Shown: positions 19,263-28,922 of the stretch, in pieces
Layout of the letters: the number at the start of each line of letters is the position of its first letter
Position numbering within the stretch: the first letter of the stretch is position 1
Source: CAXBID01 sp963815305
GTDB taxonomy: Bacteria > Bacteroidota > Bacteroidia > Flavobacteriales > Flavobacteriaceae
Assembly (NCBI GenBank): GCA_963815305.1
Contig: CAWFFW010000001.1
Location: 1,426,001-1,490,000, forward strand
Reading direction: 5' to 3'
Length of the DNA stretch: 64,000 nt
Program-made: the position numbers and the translations under genes
The notes under the pieces: model-generated
Seen by the model: only the letters and a program-made list of their open reading frames with translations
Database searches by the model: none
What the model was told of the DNA's origin: nothing

Positions 19263-19270
19263 TACTTTTG
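19263..19270 (+). promoter_or_regulatory. -7 box of the glycosyltransferase pair
   Basis: TACTTTTG fits TAnnTTTG, 17 bp before the ATG at 19288. A second identical copy lies at 19215-19222. Either could start the two-gene transcript. Confidence 0.45.
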
Positions 19271-19287
19271 ACTTTATTTTTCACAAA

Positions 19288-20154
19288 ATGCTTTCAGTTT
19301 TAATTCCTAACTTTAATTATAATGCAAAAAGTCTTGTACAAGAACTTTATTCCCAATGTAAAAAATGTAAGATTAAGTTTGAAATTTTGGTTTTTGACGA
19401 TGGTTCAAAATCAAAATTGAACGACATAAATGAAACCATTAACAATATTGAAAATTGCACCTTTGTAGCATTAAAAAATAACATCGGCAGAAGTGCAATG
19501 AGAAACTTATTATGTTTAGAAGCTAATTATAAAAATTTATTGTTTGTTGATTCTGGAACTTTTCCTAAAAGCGATGACTTCATTAATGTTTATATTTCTA
19601 ATATAAATAATTTAGTAACAGTTGGTGGAATGACATGTTTAAAAAACAAACCAAAAAAACCATATACGCTACGATGGAAATATACTAAAAACAGGGAATC
19701 CATAAATTTAAAAAAAACGATTTGTTCCTCAAATTTTTTGATTCAAAAAGAAATTATACTCAAATACCCTTTTGATGAGAGTATAAAAAAATATGGTTGT
19801 GAAGATGTCATTTTTTTTGATCGTTTAAGAAAAGAAGCTATTAAAATTATATTTATTAATAATCCCGTTATTCATGACGCAAAAGATGACGTGTTAACTT
19901 TTTTAAAAAAAACTGAATATGCATTAGACAATTTATATATATTAATAAATCAGAATAAAATAGATAGAAACAGATTTGAGGTGTCAAAATTTTATTTCAA
20001 AATTAAAAATTTAAAATTAGATAATTTTATCAGTTATATGTTCAAATTATTTAGACCTTTATTAATAAAATCACTCAATAGTTCATATCCGTTACTTTTT
20101 CTTTTTGATATATATCGTTTAGGATATTTTTGTACACTTAAAATAAAAAAATAA
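19288..20154 (+). CDS. Family 2 glycosyltransferase
   Basis: A 288-aa GT-A type transferase. The N-terminus LSVLIPNFNYNAKSLVQELY begins the nucleotide-sugar domain; ILVFDDGSKSKL and the NIGRSAMRNLL region follow. The usual DxD appears altered to FVDSGTFP near residue 92. A KYGCEDVIFFDRL motif near 173-185 matches the ED acceptor motif. It probably adds a sugar to a surface polysaccharide. The next gene overlaps by 1 nt. Confidence 0.83.
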   Translation: MLSVLIPNFNYNAKSLVQELYSQCKKCKIKFEILVFDDGSKSKLNDINETINNIENCTFVALKNNIGRSAMRNLLCLEANYKNLLFVDSGTFPKSDDFINVYISNINNLVTVGGMTCLKNKPKKPYTLRWKYTKNRESINLKKTICSSNFLIQKEIILKYPFDESIKKYGCEDVIFFDRLRKEAIKIIFINNPVIHDAKDDVLTFLKKTEYALDNLYILINQNKIDRNRFEVSKFYFKIKNLKLDNFISYMFKLFRPLLIKSLNSSYPLLFLFDIYRLGYFCTLKIKK

Positions 20155-21086
20155 TGCCTTTTTTTTCTGTAATTATTCCTCTATACAATAAAGAAAAATA
20201 CATTAAAGAAACATTGCAAAGTGTTTTAAATCAGTATTTTGAAGATTTTGAAGTTATCATTGTTAATGATGGCAGTACAGATAAAAGTATGGATATCGTT
20301 ACCCAGTTTAAAGATAGCAGAGTACAAGTCGTAAATCAAACCAATCAAGGCGTATCAGCAGCTAGGAATAATGGCATATTTAAGGCTAAAACTGAATTTA
20401 TTGCTTTTTTAGACGCAGATGATTTGTGGTATAAAAATCACTTAACTGAATTAAAAAAACAAATAACAAACCATCCTAAAGCAGGATTGTTTTGTAATAA
20501 CTATGAAGTTTATTACAGTGAGGATTTTAAAATTCCTGCTAAAATAAACTTAAAATGCAAAAACGAATGTATTTTGGTTGATGATTTTTTTAAGGCAAGC
20601 ATTGTTAACCCAGTAGCTTGGACATCAGCTGTTTGTATCCCTAAATCAATATTTAATAGTATTGGTAAATTTAATACCAATTATAAAACTGCTCAAGATT
20701 TAGATTTGTGGATTAGGATTGCATTAAAATATAAAGTTTCTTTCAACCCAAAAACAACGATGTCTTATAAACGCCATGTTGAAAAAAGCTTATCTAAAAA
20801 TGAGTTTAACACGATAAGGGCCGATTTTATTTCTAGTTTTAAAGAAGAGGAAAAAAAAAATAAATCATTAAAATTATACTTAGACATAAATAGATATGCT
20901 TTAGCATTAAGAAGTAAAATGAATAATGAACTTGAAATATATAATAGGATGACTTCTGAAATAGACTATAAAAATTTAAATTTAAAACAAAGAATTATAT
21001 TAAAATCCCCTAAAATTGCTATTAAATTAATTAAACGTGTTCAAAAATTCTTAATTAAAAATAATACCTATTTTTCAGCACACTAA
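20154..21086 (+). CDS. Family 2 glycosyltransferase
   Basis: A 310-aa GT-A transferase. The N-terminus FFSVIIPLYNKEKYIKETL is textbook GT2; VIIVNDGSTDKSMDI, GVSAARNNGI and FLDADDLWY (DxD-type) follow, then TAQDLDLWIRIAL near the acceptor site. The start codon overlaps the stop of the preceding transferase (ATAATG), so the two are co-translated. The sugar specificity cannot be read from sequence. Confidence 0.9.
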   Translation: MPFFSVIIPLYNKEKYIKETLQSVLNQYFEDFEVIIVNDGSTDKSMDIVTQFKDSRVQVVNQTNQGVSAARNNGIFKAKTEFIAFLDADDLWYKNHLTELKKQITNHPKAGLFCNNYEVYYSEDFKIPAKINLKCKNECILVDDFFKASIVNPVAWTSAVCIPKSIFNSIGKFNTNYKTAQDLDLWIRIALKYKVSFNPKTTMSYKRHVEKSLSKNEFNTIRADFISSFKEEEKKNKSLKLYLDINRYALALRSKMNNELEIYNRMTSEIDYKNLNLKQRIILKSPKIAIKLIKRVQKFLIKNNTYFSAH

Positions 21087-21100
21087 AAATTCATACTGGT

Positions 21101-22174
21101 TTACATTTTTAATAATTCTTTCCAAAAAATTAAAATATTTTCATTAGAAAATCTTTTCACACTTTTTCTCGAATTTGCTTTGCATATATTATAAAGAGCT
21201 TCATCTTCAATAAAAGTATCAAAAGCATGTACCAAAGCTTGAGGGTTATTATTCTCAACTAACAAACCATTATATTCATGCCTAATAATTTCTTTTGGGC
21301 CCGACTTACAATTGACAGAAACAACTGGCGTTCCGCATGCCAAGGATTCTATTAAAACTGATGGAAACCCCTCATACCTGCTTGTCAAAACTGTAAATAA
21401 AGCATGTTTTACGTACTTGAATGGATTTTTTGTAAACGGTATCAGTAATACCATATGTTCTATCTCTAAATTCTTAACTAAATTTTTTAAGAAAACAACA
21501 TCATTGCCATCTCCAATGATGTAGAGTTTAATTCTTTTTTCTCTCAGAATAGATTTTTTAAAAGCCTGAATTAATAGCGTAAAATTCTTAACCTTTTCTT
21601 CTATTCTCCCATAAAACAAAATAAAATTATCATCTAATTCTATTTTTTCATTTGCGTTTCTATATATATGTTCTATATCAACTGGATTATATATTTGCAC
21701 ACAATTACTAAATTTATATTCATTTAATAAAATTTCTTGAATTTCTTTACTAACTGATACAATTTTGTAGTTTTTACTATATAATAATCTAGCTAAAATT
21801 TTATTTTTAGGTACATAATTTCTCATATTATAACTATGTACAACAGAAATAATATGTTTTGCTTTGAATACATAATGATAAAGTATTAATTCCTTTAAAA
21901 AAACACTTCGTGGGCGATTATCAATTAGAAAATCGAAGTCGTTAATTTCAAAATACGCTTTTAATACTTTTACTTTATTAAATACAGAATGATTATTCCC
22001 CAAGGCTTGCTCTAAACTATATAGTGTTCCTGCATATTCATAATCGATATGATTTTTAGTCATGAGTATATGCAACTCATAATTCATATTAGATAACATA
22101 ATAGAGAGTTGTGCACTAAAACGCTCCGCGCCGCCTTTCCCTAATGTGGTTGTTATGATACATATTTTTTTCAT
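21101..22174 (-). CDS. Family 4-type glycosyltransferase (GT-B fold)
   Basis: A 357-aa GT-B transferase. The N-terminus KICIITTTLGKGGAERFSAQ holds the family loop, and the C-terminal half has FILFYGRIEEKVKNFTLLIQ, LYIIGDGND and the donor-binding motif SRYEGFPSVLIESLACGTPV (E-x7-E). It retains nucleotide-sugar stereochemistry in known members. It heads in the opposite direction to the preceding GT2 pair and ends 15 bp from it. Likely part of polysaccharide or lipid-sugar assembly. Confidence 0.9.
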   Translation of the reverse strand: MKKICIITTTLGKGGAERFSAQLSIMLSNMNYELHILMTKNHIDYEYAGTLYSLEQALGNNHSVFNKVKVLKAYFEINDFDFLIDNRPRSVFLKELILYHYVFKAKHIISVVHSYNMRNYVPKNKILARLLYSKNYKIVSVSKEIQEILLNEYKFSNCVQIYNPVDIEHIYRNANEKIELDDNFILFYGRIEEKVKNFTLLIQAFKKSILREKRIKLYIIGDGNDVVFLKNLVKNLEIEHMVLLIPFTKNPFKYVKHALFTVLTSRYEGFPSVLIESLACGTPVVSVNCKSGPKEIIRHEYNGLLVENNNPQALVHAFDTFIEDEALYNICKANSRKSVKRFSNENILIFWKELLKM

Positions 22175-22191
22175 GGCAAACTAAAATTATT

Positions 22192-23796
22192 TCATTCTAA
22201 AGTTTTTTTAAAATACCCATCATAATCAATAGTATCTCTAATAATTCTTTTTCTTTCTTTAAAATTCTTATTGAATATACTTCTCTCAAAATCAACTTCA
22301 TCGGCATTAATCTCAAGTAAGTCAGCAATAGAATGAAACAAATCATCAGTCATATACGTTCTGTTCTTTTCAAATACAAATTTATTTTCTTTTTTAAATT
22401 TTTCAGATTGCCATAGAAAAAAAGGAATTTCATAAATATTTTTTGTGATTACTTGATCTGCAGAATGACCTAAAAAATCAATATCATCAAAGACTTCTTC
22501 TCCATGATCTGAAAAAAATAAAACAAAGCTATTTTCATTAATTTTTCTAACATATTCAATAATTTTCGAGATAACAAAATCATTGTATCTAACAGCATTG
22601 TCATATGAATTTATTGATGAGTAGACTTCCTTTTTATTAAAAATCGTTTTTGGGACATTATTGAAAAAATTAAAAGTTTCAGGAAACCTGTTTTTATAAT
22701 TAATATGAGCTCCAATCATATGTAAAAAAATAAGCTTTTTATTACCTTCATCTGAAAATGCCTTATCTAGTTGCTTTAGAAGAACTTCATCATAGTTAGT
22801 CTTTTCATTGGTGTGTTCAATATTCAAAAAATAAGATTTCTGTGCCCCTAAACCGATTTTTGTTACTTGTGAGTCGAAAACGCCTAATGGTCTTTGATTT
22901 GAAATCCAATATGTTTTAAATTCTGTTTGGTTAATTAATTGAATGATAGAGCCATCATATTTTTTTTCAGGATCTTCATAATTCCCCATGGTTAAACTTT
23001 TTGACAATGAGGCAATGGTATAAGTATGAGGACTGATAACATTTTTATAAATAATGAGTTCATCCTCAATTTGATTTAGATACGGTGTAGTTTCTCGGTA
23101 ATAATTATAAATCCCCATATGGGATCTTGATATAGACTCACCAATAATAATAACATGAATTTCTTTTTCTTTATTTGAAATTCTTGAAACACTAGTGAAA
23201 TTTCCTGTTTTATTATCTTTATAATTACTTAATAGCTTAGATTCTTTATAATATTCTAAAGTTGATTTTACAACCAAATAAGGAACATTATAAACAATTA
23301 AAGCAGAAAGTTTTAAGAATAAAAAGATGCACAACAACAAGCCTAATACTTTTAATCTTAGTGATTTTTTGTAATAATTATTTAATTGAAGCTTATTAAA
23401 TGAAAACGTAGACTTTATTGTTAATATTGAAACAAAAACTGTAAAAACGATAATAGGAAAATCTATATAAAAACCAAGAAACTCTTTACTTTCTTGTACA
23501 TTAGAATCTAACATAACAAAAATAGCTGAAGCACTAAATGAGGCTTCAAAAAGGTAATAGAACACAGCCTCAAAATAAATACAAATTGAAAATATTAAGT
23601 ATGAAATAATCAAGAAATACGTCCTAAATCTATTCTTAAAAAAATAAAAAAGGCATATTAAAACTATGGTAAATAATATATTTTCAATATAATTATAAAA
23701 TAGATGGTCTGTAAATTTGTTAAAAATTAATTCAAAAAAAAGAGTCAGTGAGATTAAATAAAAAAAACTTGAAAAAATTTTAATTGAATTATTCAT
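22192..23796 (-). CDS. Phosphoethanolamine transferase-like sulfatase-fold membrane enzyme
   Basis: A 534-aa enzyme. Five N-terminal helices occupy about residues 10-185, followed by a periplasmic alkaline-phosphatase-fold domain. That domain contains VIIIGESISRSHMGIYNYYR, SPHTYTIASLS with the likely nucleophilic Thr, LHMIGAHINYKNRFP, and FFSDHGEEV with the metal-binding DHG. The architecture is that of EptA/EptC enzymes, which add phosphoethanolamine to lipid A or core sugar. It lies 17 bp upstream of a glycosyltransferase and 21 bp after a flippase on the same strand, so it is part of the surface-glycan operon. Confidence 0.85.
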   Translation of the reverse strand: MNNSIKIFSSFFYLISLTLFFELIFNKFTDHLFYNYIENILFTIVLICLFYFFKNRFRTYFLIISYLIFSICIYFEAVFYYLFEASFSASAIFVMLDSNVQESKEFLGFYIDFPIIVFTVFVSILTIKSTFSFNKLQLNNYYKKSLRLKVLGLLLCIFLFLKLSALIVYNVPYLVVKSTLEYYKESKLLSNYKDNKTGNFTSVSRISNKEKEIHVIIIGESISRSHMGIYNYYRETTPYLNQIEDELIIYKNVISPHTYTIASLSKSLTMGNYEDPEKKYDGSIIQLINQTEFKTYWISNQRPLGVFDSQVTKIGLGAQKSYFLNIEHTNEKTNYDEVLLKQLDKAFSDEGNKKLIFLHMIGAHINYKNRFPETFNFFNNVPKTIFNKKEVYSSINSYDNAVRYNDFVISKIIEYVRKINENSFVLFFSDHGEEVFDDIDFLGHSADQVITKNIYEIPFFLWQSEKFKKENKFVFEKNRTYMTDDLFHSIADLLEINADEVDFERSIFNKNFKERKRIIRDTIDYDGYFKKTLE

Positions 23797-23817
23797 TAAA
23801 GAAGTATTTCTTAACTT

Positions 23818-25110
23818 TTAATTTAATTTTTTAATCTTACCAATTAAACTATATCGTAATATATATATGACTACTAAAAGATATAATACGTACCTAATTA
23901 CATGTGCCATTACGATGCCTTCGACACCATAAATATTAATAAAGTAAACTGAAAATCCATAAAAAAGAAAAACAGATAAAATTTCAGTAAAAATATAATT
24001 TCTCATTTGCTTTTTTGCCAAAAATTGATAGGATAAAACTAAGGCTATAAATTTGATGAAATCTCCCAATAACTGCCATTTAAATAAACTAGATATTGCT
24101 AAAAAATCGTTAGTATAAACCAATTTAATTATAAAATTTCTTAATAAATAGATGGCTATCATTCCAATAGATACTATGGGTAACAAATATTTATAAATAT
24201 TTTTAACCTCTTTTTTAAATTCATTACTGTCAATAATCTCTGCATAACGGGGTAATATGTATAATGGAAAAAGTGCTGCTAAAAATTGCATATAAATTTT
24301 AGATAAAGACGTCATTGCTGTCCAATATCCAGCTGCTGATACACTAATACTATTCTCAATTAAATTTCTAATAGCAACATCGGTTACATTTATAAAAAAA
24401 ACAACTACTAAACTGATTAAACTGTAGGATAATAATTGCTTTTTAAAACTTAAGTTGAAAGATATCTTCTTAAAATTAAAATAACTTATAAATTCTCTTG
24501 AAAAAAGGACAATAAACAAAAAATGTATTATTGGTATAATGCTTATGGCTAACAAACTTCCTATTGTTCCCTTATATATAGTAAAAATTACAATTAAAAT
24601 TGTACTAAATATAACTGCTAAAATATTTATTTTAGAATATAATTTGTAATTTGATAGGCCATTTAAAAGAGAGATTAACACCGCATTTATAGAGATAAAT
24701 GGAACTATAAATGCGAGTAATTTAAAAATGTATTCAAAATCATTATTAATTCCGAAAATTACATCGTTAAGTTTACCTGAGAAAAAAAATAAAATTATAA
24801 ATGAAAATACAGTGGCGCTAGCTGCAAAAAGAAATGCAGTAGATAAGAGGTTTTTGAGTATTTCCTTATTATTTTTATATTCGGAAATATATTTGACCAA
24901 ACCAGTCGCTGTACCTAAAATAGAAAATTGCTCTAAAAAATTTATGACGTTCTTAAAGTTACCAACGTAAGCGATACCTTCAGCACCAATTAAAATAGCC
25001 ATTACTTTTTGAGAAATTAGGGAAAATACCATCCTCAATAAAACTAAAAAAGAATTAGCTGAAACAACTTTTAGCAATAGATTATTCCTAATAAAACTTG
25101 GTATATTCAA
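23818..25110 (-). CDS. O-antigen translocase (Wzx-like flippase), copy 2
   Basis: A 430-aa MATE/MOP-type membrane protein with about 12 helices. It begins SFIRNNLLLKVVSANSFLVL, then the family sequence SQKVMAILIGAEGIAYVGNF. It is related end to end to its upstream neighbour: both have LIGAEGIAYVGN or FIGPVGLALVGN near residue 40, and EIxDxNEFKKEVxNxYK near 290. Such proteins flip undecaprenyl-linked glycans across the inner membrane. 23 bp separate it from copy 1. Confidence 0.87.
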   Translation of the reverse strand: MNIPSFIRNNLLLKVVSANSFLVLLRMVFSLISQKVMAILIGAEGIAYVGNFKNVINFLEQFSILGTATGLVKYISEYKNNKEILKNLLSTAFLFAASATVFSFIILFFFSGKLNDVIFGINNDFEYIFKLLAFIVPFISINAVLISLLNGLSNYKLYSKINILAVIFSTILIVIFTIYKGTIGSLLAISIIPIIHFLFIVLFSREFISYFNFKKISFNLSFKKQLLSYSLISLVVVFFINVTDVAIRNLIENSISVSAAGYWTAMTSLSKIYMQFLAALFPLYILPRYAEIIDSNEFKKEVKNIYKYLLPIVSIGMIAIYLLRNFIIKLVYTNDFLAISSLFKWQLLGDFIKFIALVLSYQFLAKKQMRNYIFTEILSVFLFYGFSVYFINIYGVEGIVMAHVIRYVLYLLVVIYILRYSLIGKIKKLN

Positions 25111-25133
25111 TGTCTAGTTTAATTAATTAAAAT

Positions 25134-26435
25134 CTATTTCTTTTCACTATCAACCCCGAAAAGAGAACTTCCAAAAATGAGTAATAAAATACCAAAATAC
25201 ATACTATAACTTACACAATGTGCTATTACAGCGCCTTGAGCACCATTATATAAGTCGATAAAATAAATACTCGTTATGTATAGTATTATTAAAAAAAATG
25301 CTTCGGTTAAAATATAATGCCAAAACATTTTTTTTGCTAAAAATTGATACGCAATGACCATAGATAAAACCTTTATAAAATCGCCTACCAATTGCCATAA
25401 AAATAAATCTTCAACTGGGCTAAACTCTTCTGAAAATATTATTAACACCACATAAGTTTTTAACAAGTATATGATAAACAATCCAATAGCTAAAATTGGC
25501 ATAACTTTTTTATAAAAGTTAAATACTTCTTTTTTGAACTCGTTTTTGTCTTCAATTTCTGAAAAACGTGGTAATATATATAACGCCATTAGTGAACTAA
25601 CAAACATTAAGTAGTACTTCGAAATTCTTGTCATAGCTTCCCAGAAGCCCGCATCTTTATAGCCTACATTTTCAATAATATGAGATCTAATGGCTATGGC
25701 AACAAGTGGCAAAATTACAGCTGAAAAAAGAGCCATTACAGAATAAGGACTCATTTTTTTAAAGAAATTTAAACTGACATTAGCTACACTAATATATGAT
25801 ACTAAACTACGCCTATTAATAATACCAACTAATGTAATTAAAAATATAATAGCCTCTGCAATAACAACAGATATTAATGCTCCATCAATTTTTTCTTGAT
25901 ATATTAGGAGTAGGGCTATAGATACCCCTAGTATTTGCCCAATAATGTTAATAATAATTAAAATTTTATACTTAGAAAATCCATTCATTATTGAAAATGA
26001 AAACATATTTAAAGCATAAAATGGCAATACCATAGCAAATACCTTAATAACATAGGCATAGCGACTGTAGCTTGGAAAAATAATATCGTTTATTAAATTA
26101 GCATTGAAATAGCAAAAAAAGGACACTAAAATGGTAGAAACAAAACCAACATAAAATGCCGTAGAGAGCGTTTTACTAAGCTCTAAAACATCGTCTTTAA
26201 ACTCAGACACATATTTAACTACACCATTATAAAAACCAAGAGTAGCAATATTTTGAAAAGCGCTTACAAAATTTCTTAAATTACCCACTAACGCTAATCC
26301 AACTGGACCAATAAATATAGCCATAGCTTTTGATACTAGTACGCCCGCTATTACATTAGTAAATACTGAAGCCAATTGTAATGAGGCCACTTTTACTAAA
26401 ACTTTATTATTAATATAACGTATTAGATTTTTCAA
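25134..26435 (-). CDS. O-antigen translocase (Wzx-like flippase), copy 1
   Basis: A 433-aa multi-pass MOP-superfamily protein. The N-terminus SKAMAIFIGPVGLALVGNLR and the segment SEIEDKNEFKKEVFNFYKKV match copy 2 downstream. It is probably the first gene of a minus-strand operon of four: two flippases, the phosphoethanolamine-transferase-like gene and the GT4. Two adjacent flippases suggest two glycan substrates or a divergent duplication. Confidence 0.87.
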   Translation of the reverse strand: MKNLIRYINNKVLVKVASLQLASVFTNVIAGVLVSKAMAIFIGPVGLALVGNLRNFVSAFQNIATLGFYNGVVKYVSEFKDDVLELSKTLSTAFYVGFVSTILVSFFCYFNANLINDIIFPSYSRYAYVIKVFAMVLPFYALNMFSFSIMNGFSKYKILIIINIIGQILGVSIALLLIYQEKIDGALISVVIAEAIIFLITLVGIINRRSLVSYISVANVSLNFFKKMSPYSVMALFSAVILPLVAIAIRSHIIENVGYKDAGFWEAMTRISKYYLMFVSSLMALYILPRFSEIEDKNEFKKEVFNFYKKVMPILAIGLFIIYLLKTYVVLIIFSEEFSPVEDLFLWQLVGDFIKVLSMVIAYQFLAKKMFWHYILTEAFFLIILYITSIYFIDLYNGAQGAVIAHCVSYSMYFGILLLIFGSSLFGVDSEKK

Positions 26436-26601
26436 TTAAAACGAGTTTTATTCTCTTTTAAATGGAGAGCTTTTAGCAATTTAATATTATGACAAAACGT
26501 TTAATTAAACTCTTTAGTCTATTTTTTTGCTTACAAAGAATCAAATATACAAAATGATTTAACTAACATCGTCAGTGATAAAAAAAGCAGAAAATAAAAA
26601 T

Positions 26602-26835
26602 TTAACTTTTCTGTTTAAATAAATAATATATATTAATCAAAAATATTGCAATGTTTGTAACTACAATAGGTTTTGAAATAGGCGCCAACAAAACCCCATA
26701 AAACACGAATAGTAAACATCCAAAGGAGTTTACTATTCGTAACTTATTAACAGATTTCATTAAGAATGAGATTAAAACGGTTGCCATTGCAGCATAACCA
26801 ACCCATTCCACACTGGAAATTCCCAAGAATTCCAT
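26602..26835 (-). CDS. Small CBU_0592/YgjV-like membrane protein
   Basis: A 77-aa protein with three helices: GYAAMATVLISFLMKSV, NSFGCLLFVFYGVLLAP and IAIFLINIYYLF. The VNSFGCLLFVFYGVLL segment is like small membrane proteins sometimes called CBU_0592 or YgjV-like; function unknown. Its start codon directly follows the typA stop with no gap, so it is co-translated with TypA. Confidence 0.7.
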   Translation of the reverse strand: MEFLGISSVEWVGYAAMATVLISFLMKSVNKLRIVNSFGCLLFVFYGVLLAPISKPIVVTNIAIFLINIYYLFKQKS

Positions 26836-28635
26836 TTATACTATTTTGTTTCTCTTTCTGTCTACTTCAGATAGCCAAATTTTACGCAAACGCAAATGTT
26901 TAGGTGTAACCTCAACATACTCATCTTTTTGAATATATTCTAAAGCTTCTTCTAAAGAAAATTTTATTGCAGGTACAATTTTCGCTTTATCATCTGCACC
27001 AGAGGATCTTACATTACTTTGCTTTTTAGCTTTCGTAATATTTATATTCATATCGTCTTGTCTTGAATTCTCTCCAATAACTTGACCTTCATAAATATTT
27101 TCACCAGGTTCTACAAAAAACTTACCTCTATCTTGTAACTTATCAATTGAATAAGGAATAGCTGTACCATTTTCCATAGACACTAAAGATCCTGAAATAC
27201 GTCCAGGAATAGGGCCTTTTAATGGTTGATATTCTTTAAAACGGTGTGCCATAATTGCCTCTCCAGCAGTTGCAGTTAACAATTGGTTTCGTAAACCAAT
27301 AATACCACGAGAAGGAATCATAAATTCACAAATCATACGGTCGCCTTTAGCCACCATACTTAGCATTTCCCCTTTACGTAAAGTTACAAACTCTACAGCT
27401 CTGCCAGATACTGCTTCTGGAAGATCGATTGTTAGTTCTTCGATTGGCTCACATTTTACACCATCAATTTCTTTTATGATTACTTGTGGTTGTCCAATTT
27501 GTAATTCATAACCTTCACGACGCATCGTTTCTATTAAAACCGATAAGTGTAATACACCACGGCCATAAACCATGAACTTATCTGCTTTATCAGTTTCTCC
27601 CAAACGAAGCGCTAAATTTTTCTCTAATTCTTTATCTAAACGATCTTTAATATGCCTAGAAGTTACAAACTTTCCATCTTTACCAAAAAAAGGAGAATCG
27701 TTAATTGTAAATAACATACTCATTGTAGGCTCATCTATAGCAATAGATTTTAAACCTTCAGGGTTTTCAACATCTGAAATAGTATCACCAATCTCGAAAC
27801 CTTCAACTCCTACAACAGCACAAATATCTCCTGTTTGTACACTTTGAACTTTTTTACGCCCTAGACCTTCAAATATAAAAACTTCCTTAATTCTACTTTT
27901 AGTTATAGTCCCATCTCTTTTTACTAAAGCAATTTGCTGACCTTCCACAATATTTCCTCTTTGCACTCTACCAATAGCTATACGACCAGTAAACGAAGAA
28001 AAATCTAAAGAAGTAATTAGCATTTGTGTTGTTCCTTTCGCAAAAACTGGCGTAGGCACATGCTCGATAACCATATCTAATAATGGCTCAATATTGGTTG
28101 TTTCATTTTTCCAATCATCACTCATCCAGTTGTTCTTTGCCGAACCATAAACCGTTGGAAAGTCTAACTGCCACTCTTCTGCTCCTAATTCAAACATCAA
28201 ATCAAAAACCTTTTCATGCACCTCATCTGGCGTACAGTTTTCTTTATCAACCTTATTAATTACTACACAAGGTTTTAATCCTAAATCAATCGCTTTTTGC
28301 AATACAAAACGGGTTTGTGGCATGGGGCCTTCAAAAGCATCAACCAGCAATAAAACACCATCTGCCATATTTAGAACACGCTCTACCTCTCCACCAAAAT
28401 CGGCGTGACCAGGGGTATCTATAATATTAATTTTAGTGTCTTTATAAATTACCGAAACGTTTTTAGAAGTAATAGTAATCCCTCTTTCTCGCTCCAAATC
28501 ATTATTATCAAGAATCAAATCACCAGTGTTTTCGTTTTCACGAAATAACTGACAGTGATACATAATTTTATCAACCAAAGTCGTTTTACCGTGGTCAACG
28601 TGAGCAATAATTGCAATATTTTTAATATTAGCCAT
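26836..28635 (-). CDS. typA: Translational GTPase TypA/BipA
   Basis: A 599-aa ribosome-binding GTPase. G1 is AHVDHGKTTLVD, then GITITSKN, G3 DTPGHADFGGEVER and G4 NKVDKE; EF-G-like domains follow and the TypA-specific C-terminus ends PKHLRLRKIWLSEVDRKR. TypA aids 50S assembly and stress or cold adaptation. Length matches the family. A -7 box is 25 bp upstream. The small membrane gene is fused to its stop codon. Confidence 0.97.
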   Translation of the reverse strand: MANIKNIAIIAHVDHGKTTLVDKIMYHCQLFRENENTGDLILDNNDLERERGITITSKNVSVIYKDTKINIIDTPGHADFGGEVERVLNMADGVLLLVDAFEGPMPQTRFVLQKAIDLGLKPCVVINKVDKENCTPDEVHEKVFDLMFELGAEEWQLDFPTVYGSAKNNWMSDDWKNETTNIEPLLDMVIEHVPTPVFAKGTTQMLITSLDFSSFTGRIAIGRVQRGNIVEGQQIALVKRDGTITKSRIKEVFIFEGLGRKKVQSVQTGDICAVVGVEGFEIGDTISDVENPEGLKSIAIDEPTMSMLFTINDSPFFGKDGKFVTSRHIKDRLDKELEKNLALRLGETDKADKFMVYGRGVLHLSVLIETMRREGYELQIGQPQVIIKEIDGVKCEPIEELTIDLPEAVSGRAVEFVTLRKGEMLSMVAKGDRMICEFMIPSRGIIGLRNQLLTATAGEAIMAHRFKEYQPLKGPIPGRISGSLVSMENGTAIPYSIDKLQDRGKFFVEPGENIYEGQVIGENSRQDDMNINITKAKKQSNVRSSGADDKAKIVPAIKFSLEEALEYIQKDEYVEVTPKHLRLRKIWLSEVDRKRNKIV

Positions 28636-28659
28636 AATTTGTGCCTTATTTTAAGCGTG

Positions 28660-28667
28660 CAAAGGTA
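28660..28667 (-). promoter_or_regulatory. -7 box of typA
   Basis: Minus-strand TACCTTTG fits TAnnTTTG, 25 bp upstream of the ATG at 28635. Confidence 0.5.
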
Positions 28668-28705
28668 CTTATAAATAATGGATTATTGATATAAATAATT
28701 TTATT

Positions 28706-28836
28706 TGGGCATTACCCTTTGTGGCTATTAAATTTAAACGTAAAATTGAGCATAAGTAATTCAGCCACAAAGGGTCGTGCTTTCGCAAGTCGCAATCATA
28801 GATGTGCTCCAACAATGGCTCAATCACTAATGCAGA
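28706..28836 (+). repeat. Dispersed hairpin repeat, copy B (long stem)
   Basis: TGGGCATTACCC is followed by a perfect 12-bp inverted repeat, CCCTTTGTGGCT (28715-28726) and AGCCACAAAGGG (28763-28774), then GTCGTGCTTTCGCAAGTCGC and a tail with CAATGGCTCAATCACTAATG. The tail and core match copy C at 33230 (GTTCAATCGCTAACGC). It lies between the divergent typA and kdsA genes. Confidence 0.7.
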
Positions 28837-28896
28837 TGCTTGCAAAGTCTAGTTTTCCTATTAAAAATAAGGTCTATTTATTTCTGTCATTAATCC

Positions 28897-28904
28897 TATA
28901 TTTG
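28897..28904 (+). promoter_or_regulatory. -7 box of kdsA
   Basis: TATATTTG matches TAnnTTTG 18 bp before ATG 28923, which supports that start over the longer upstream reading that would run through the repeat. Confidence 0.55.
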
Positions 28905-28922
28905 TACTTCAAAAATTACGAT

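Noticed and set aside
28719..28922. Extended N-terminus of KdsA
   Set aside because: The extension crosses dispersed repeat copy B and the TATATTTG box at 28897; the family length (about 272 aa) fits the start at 28923.
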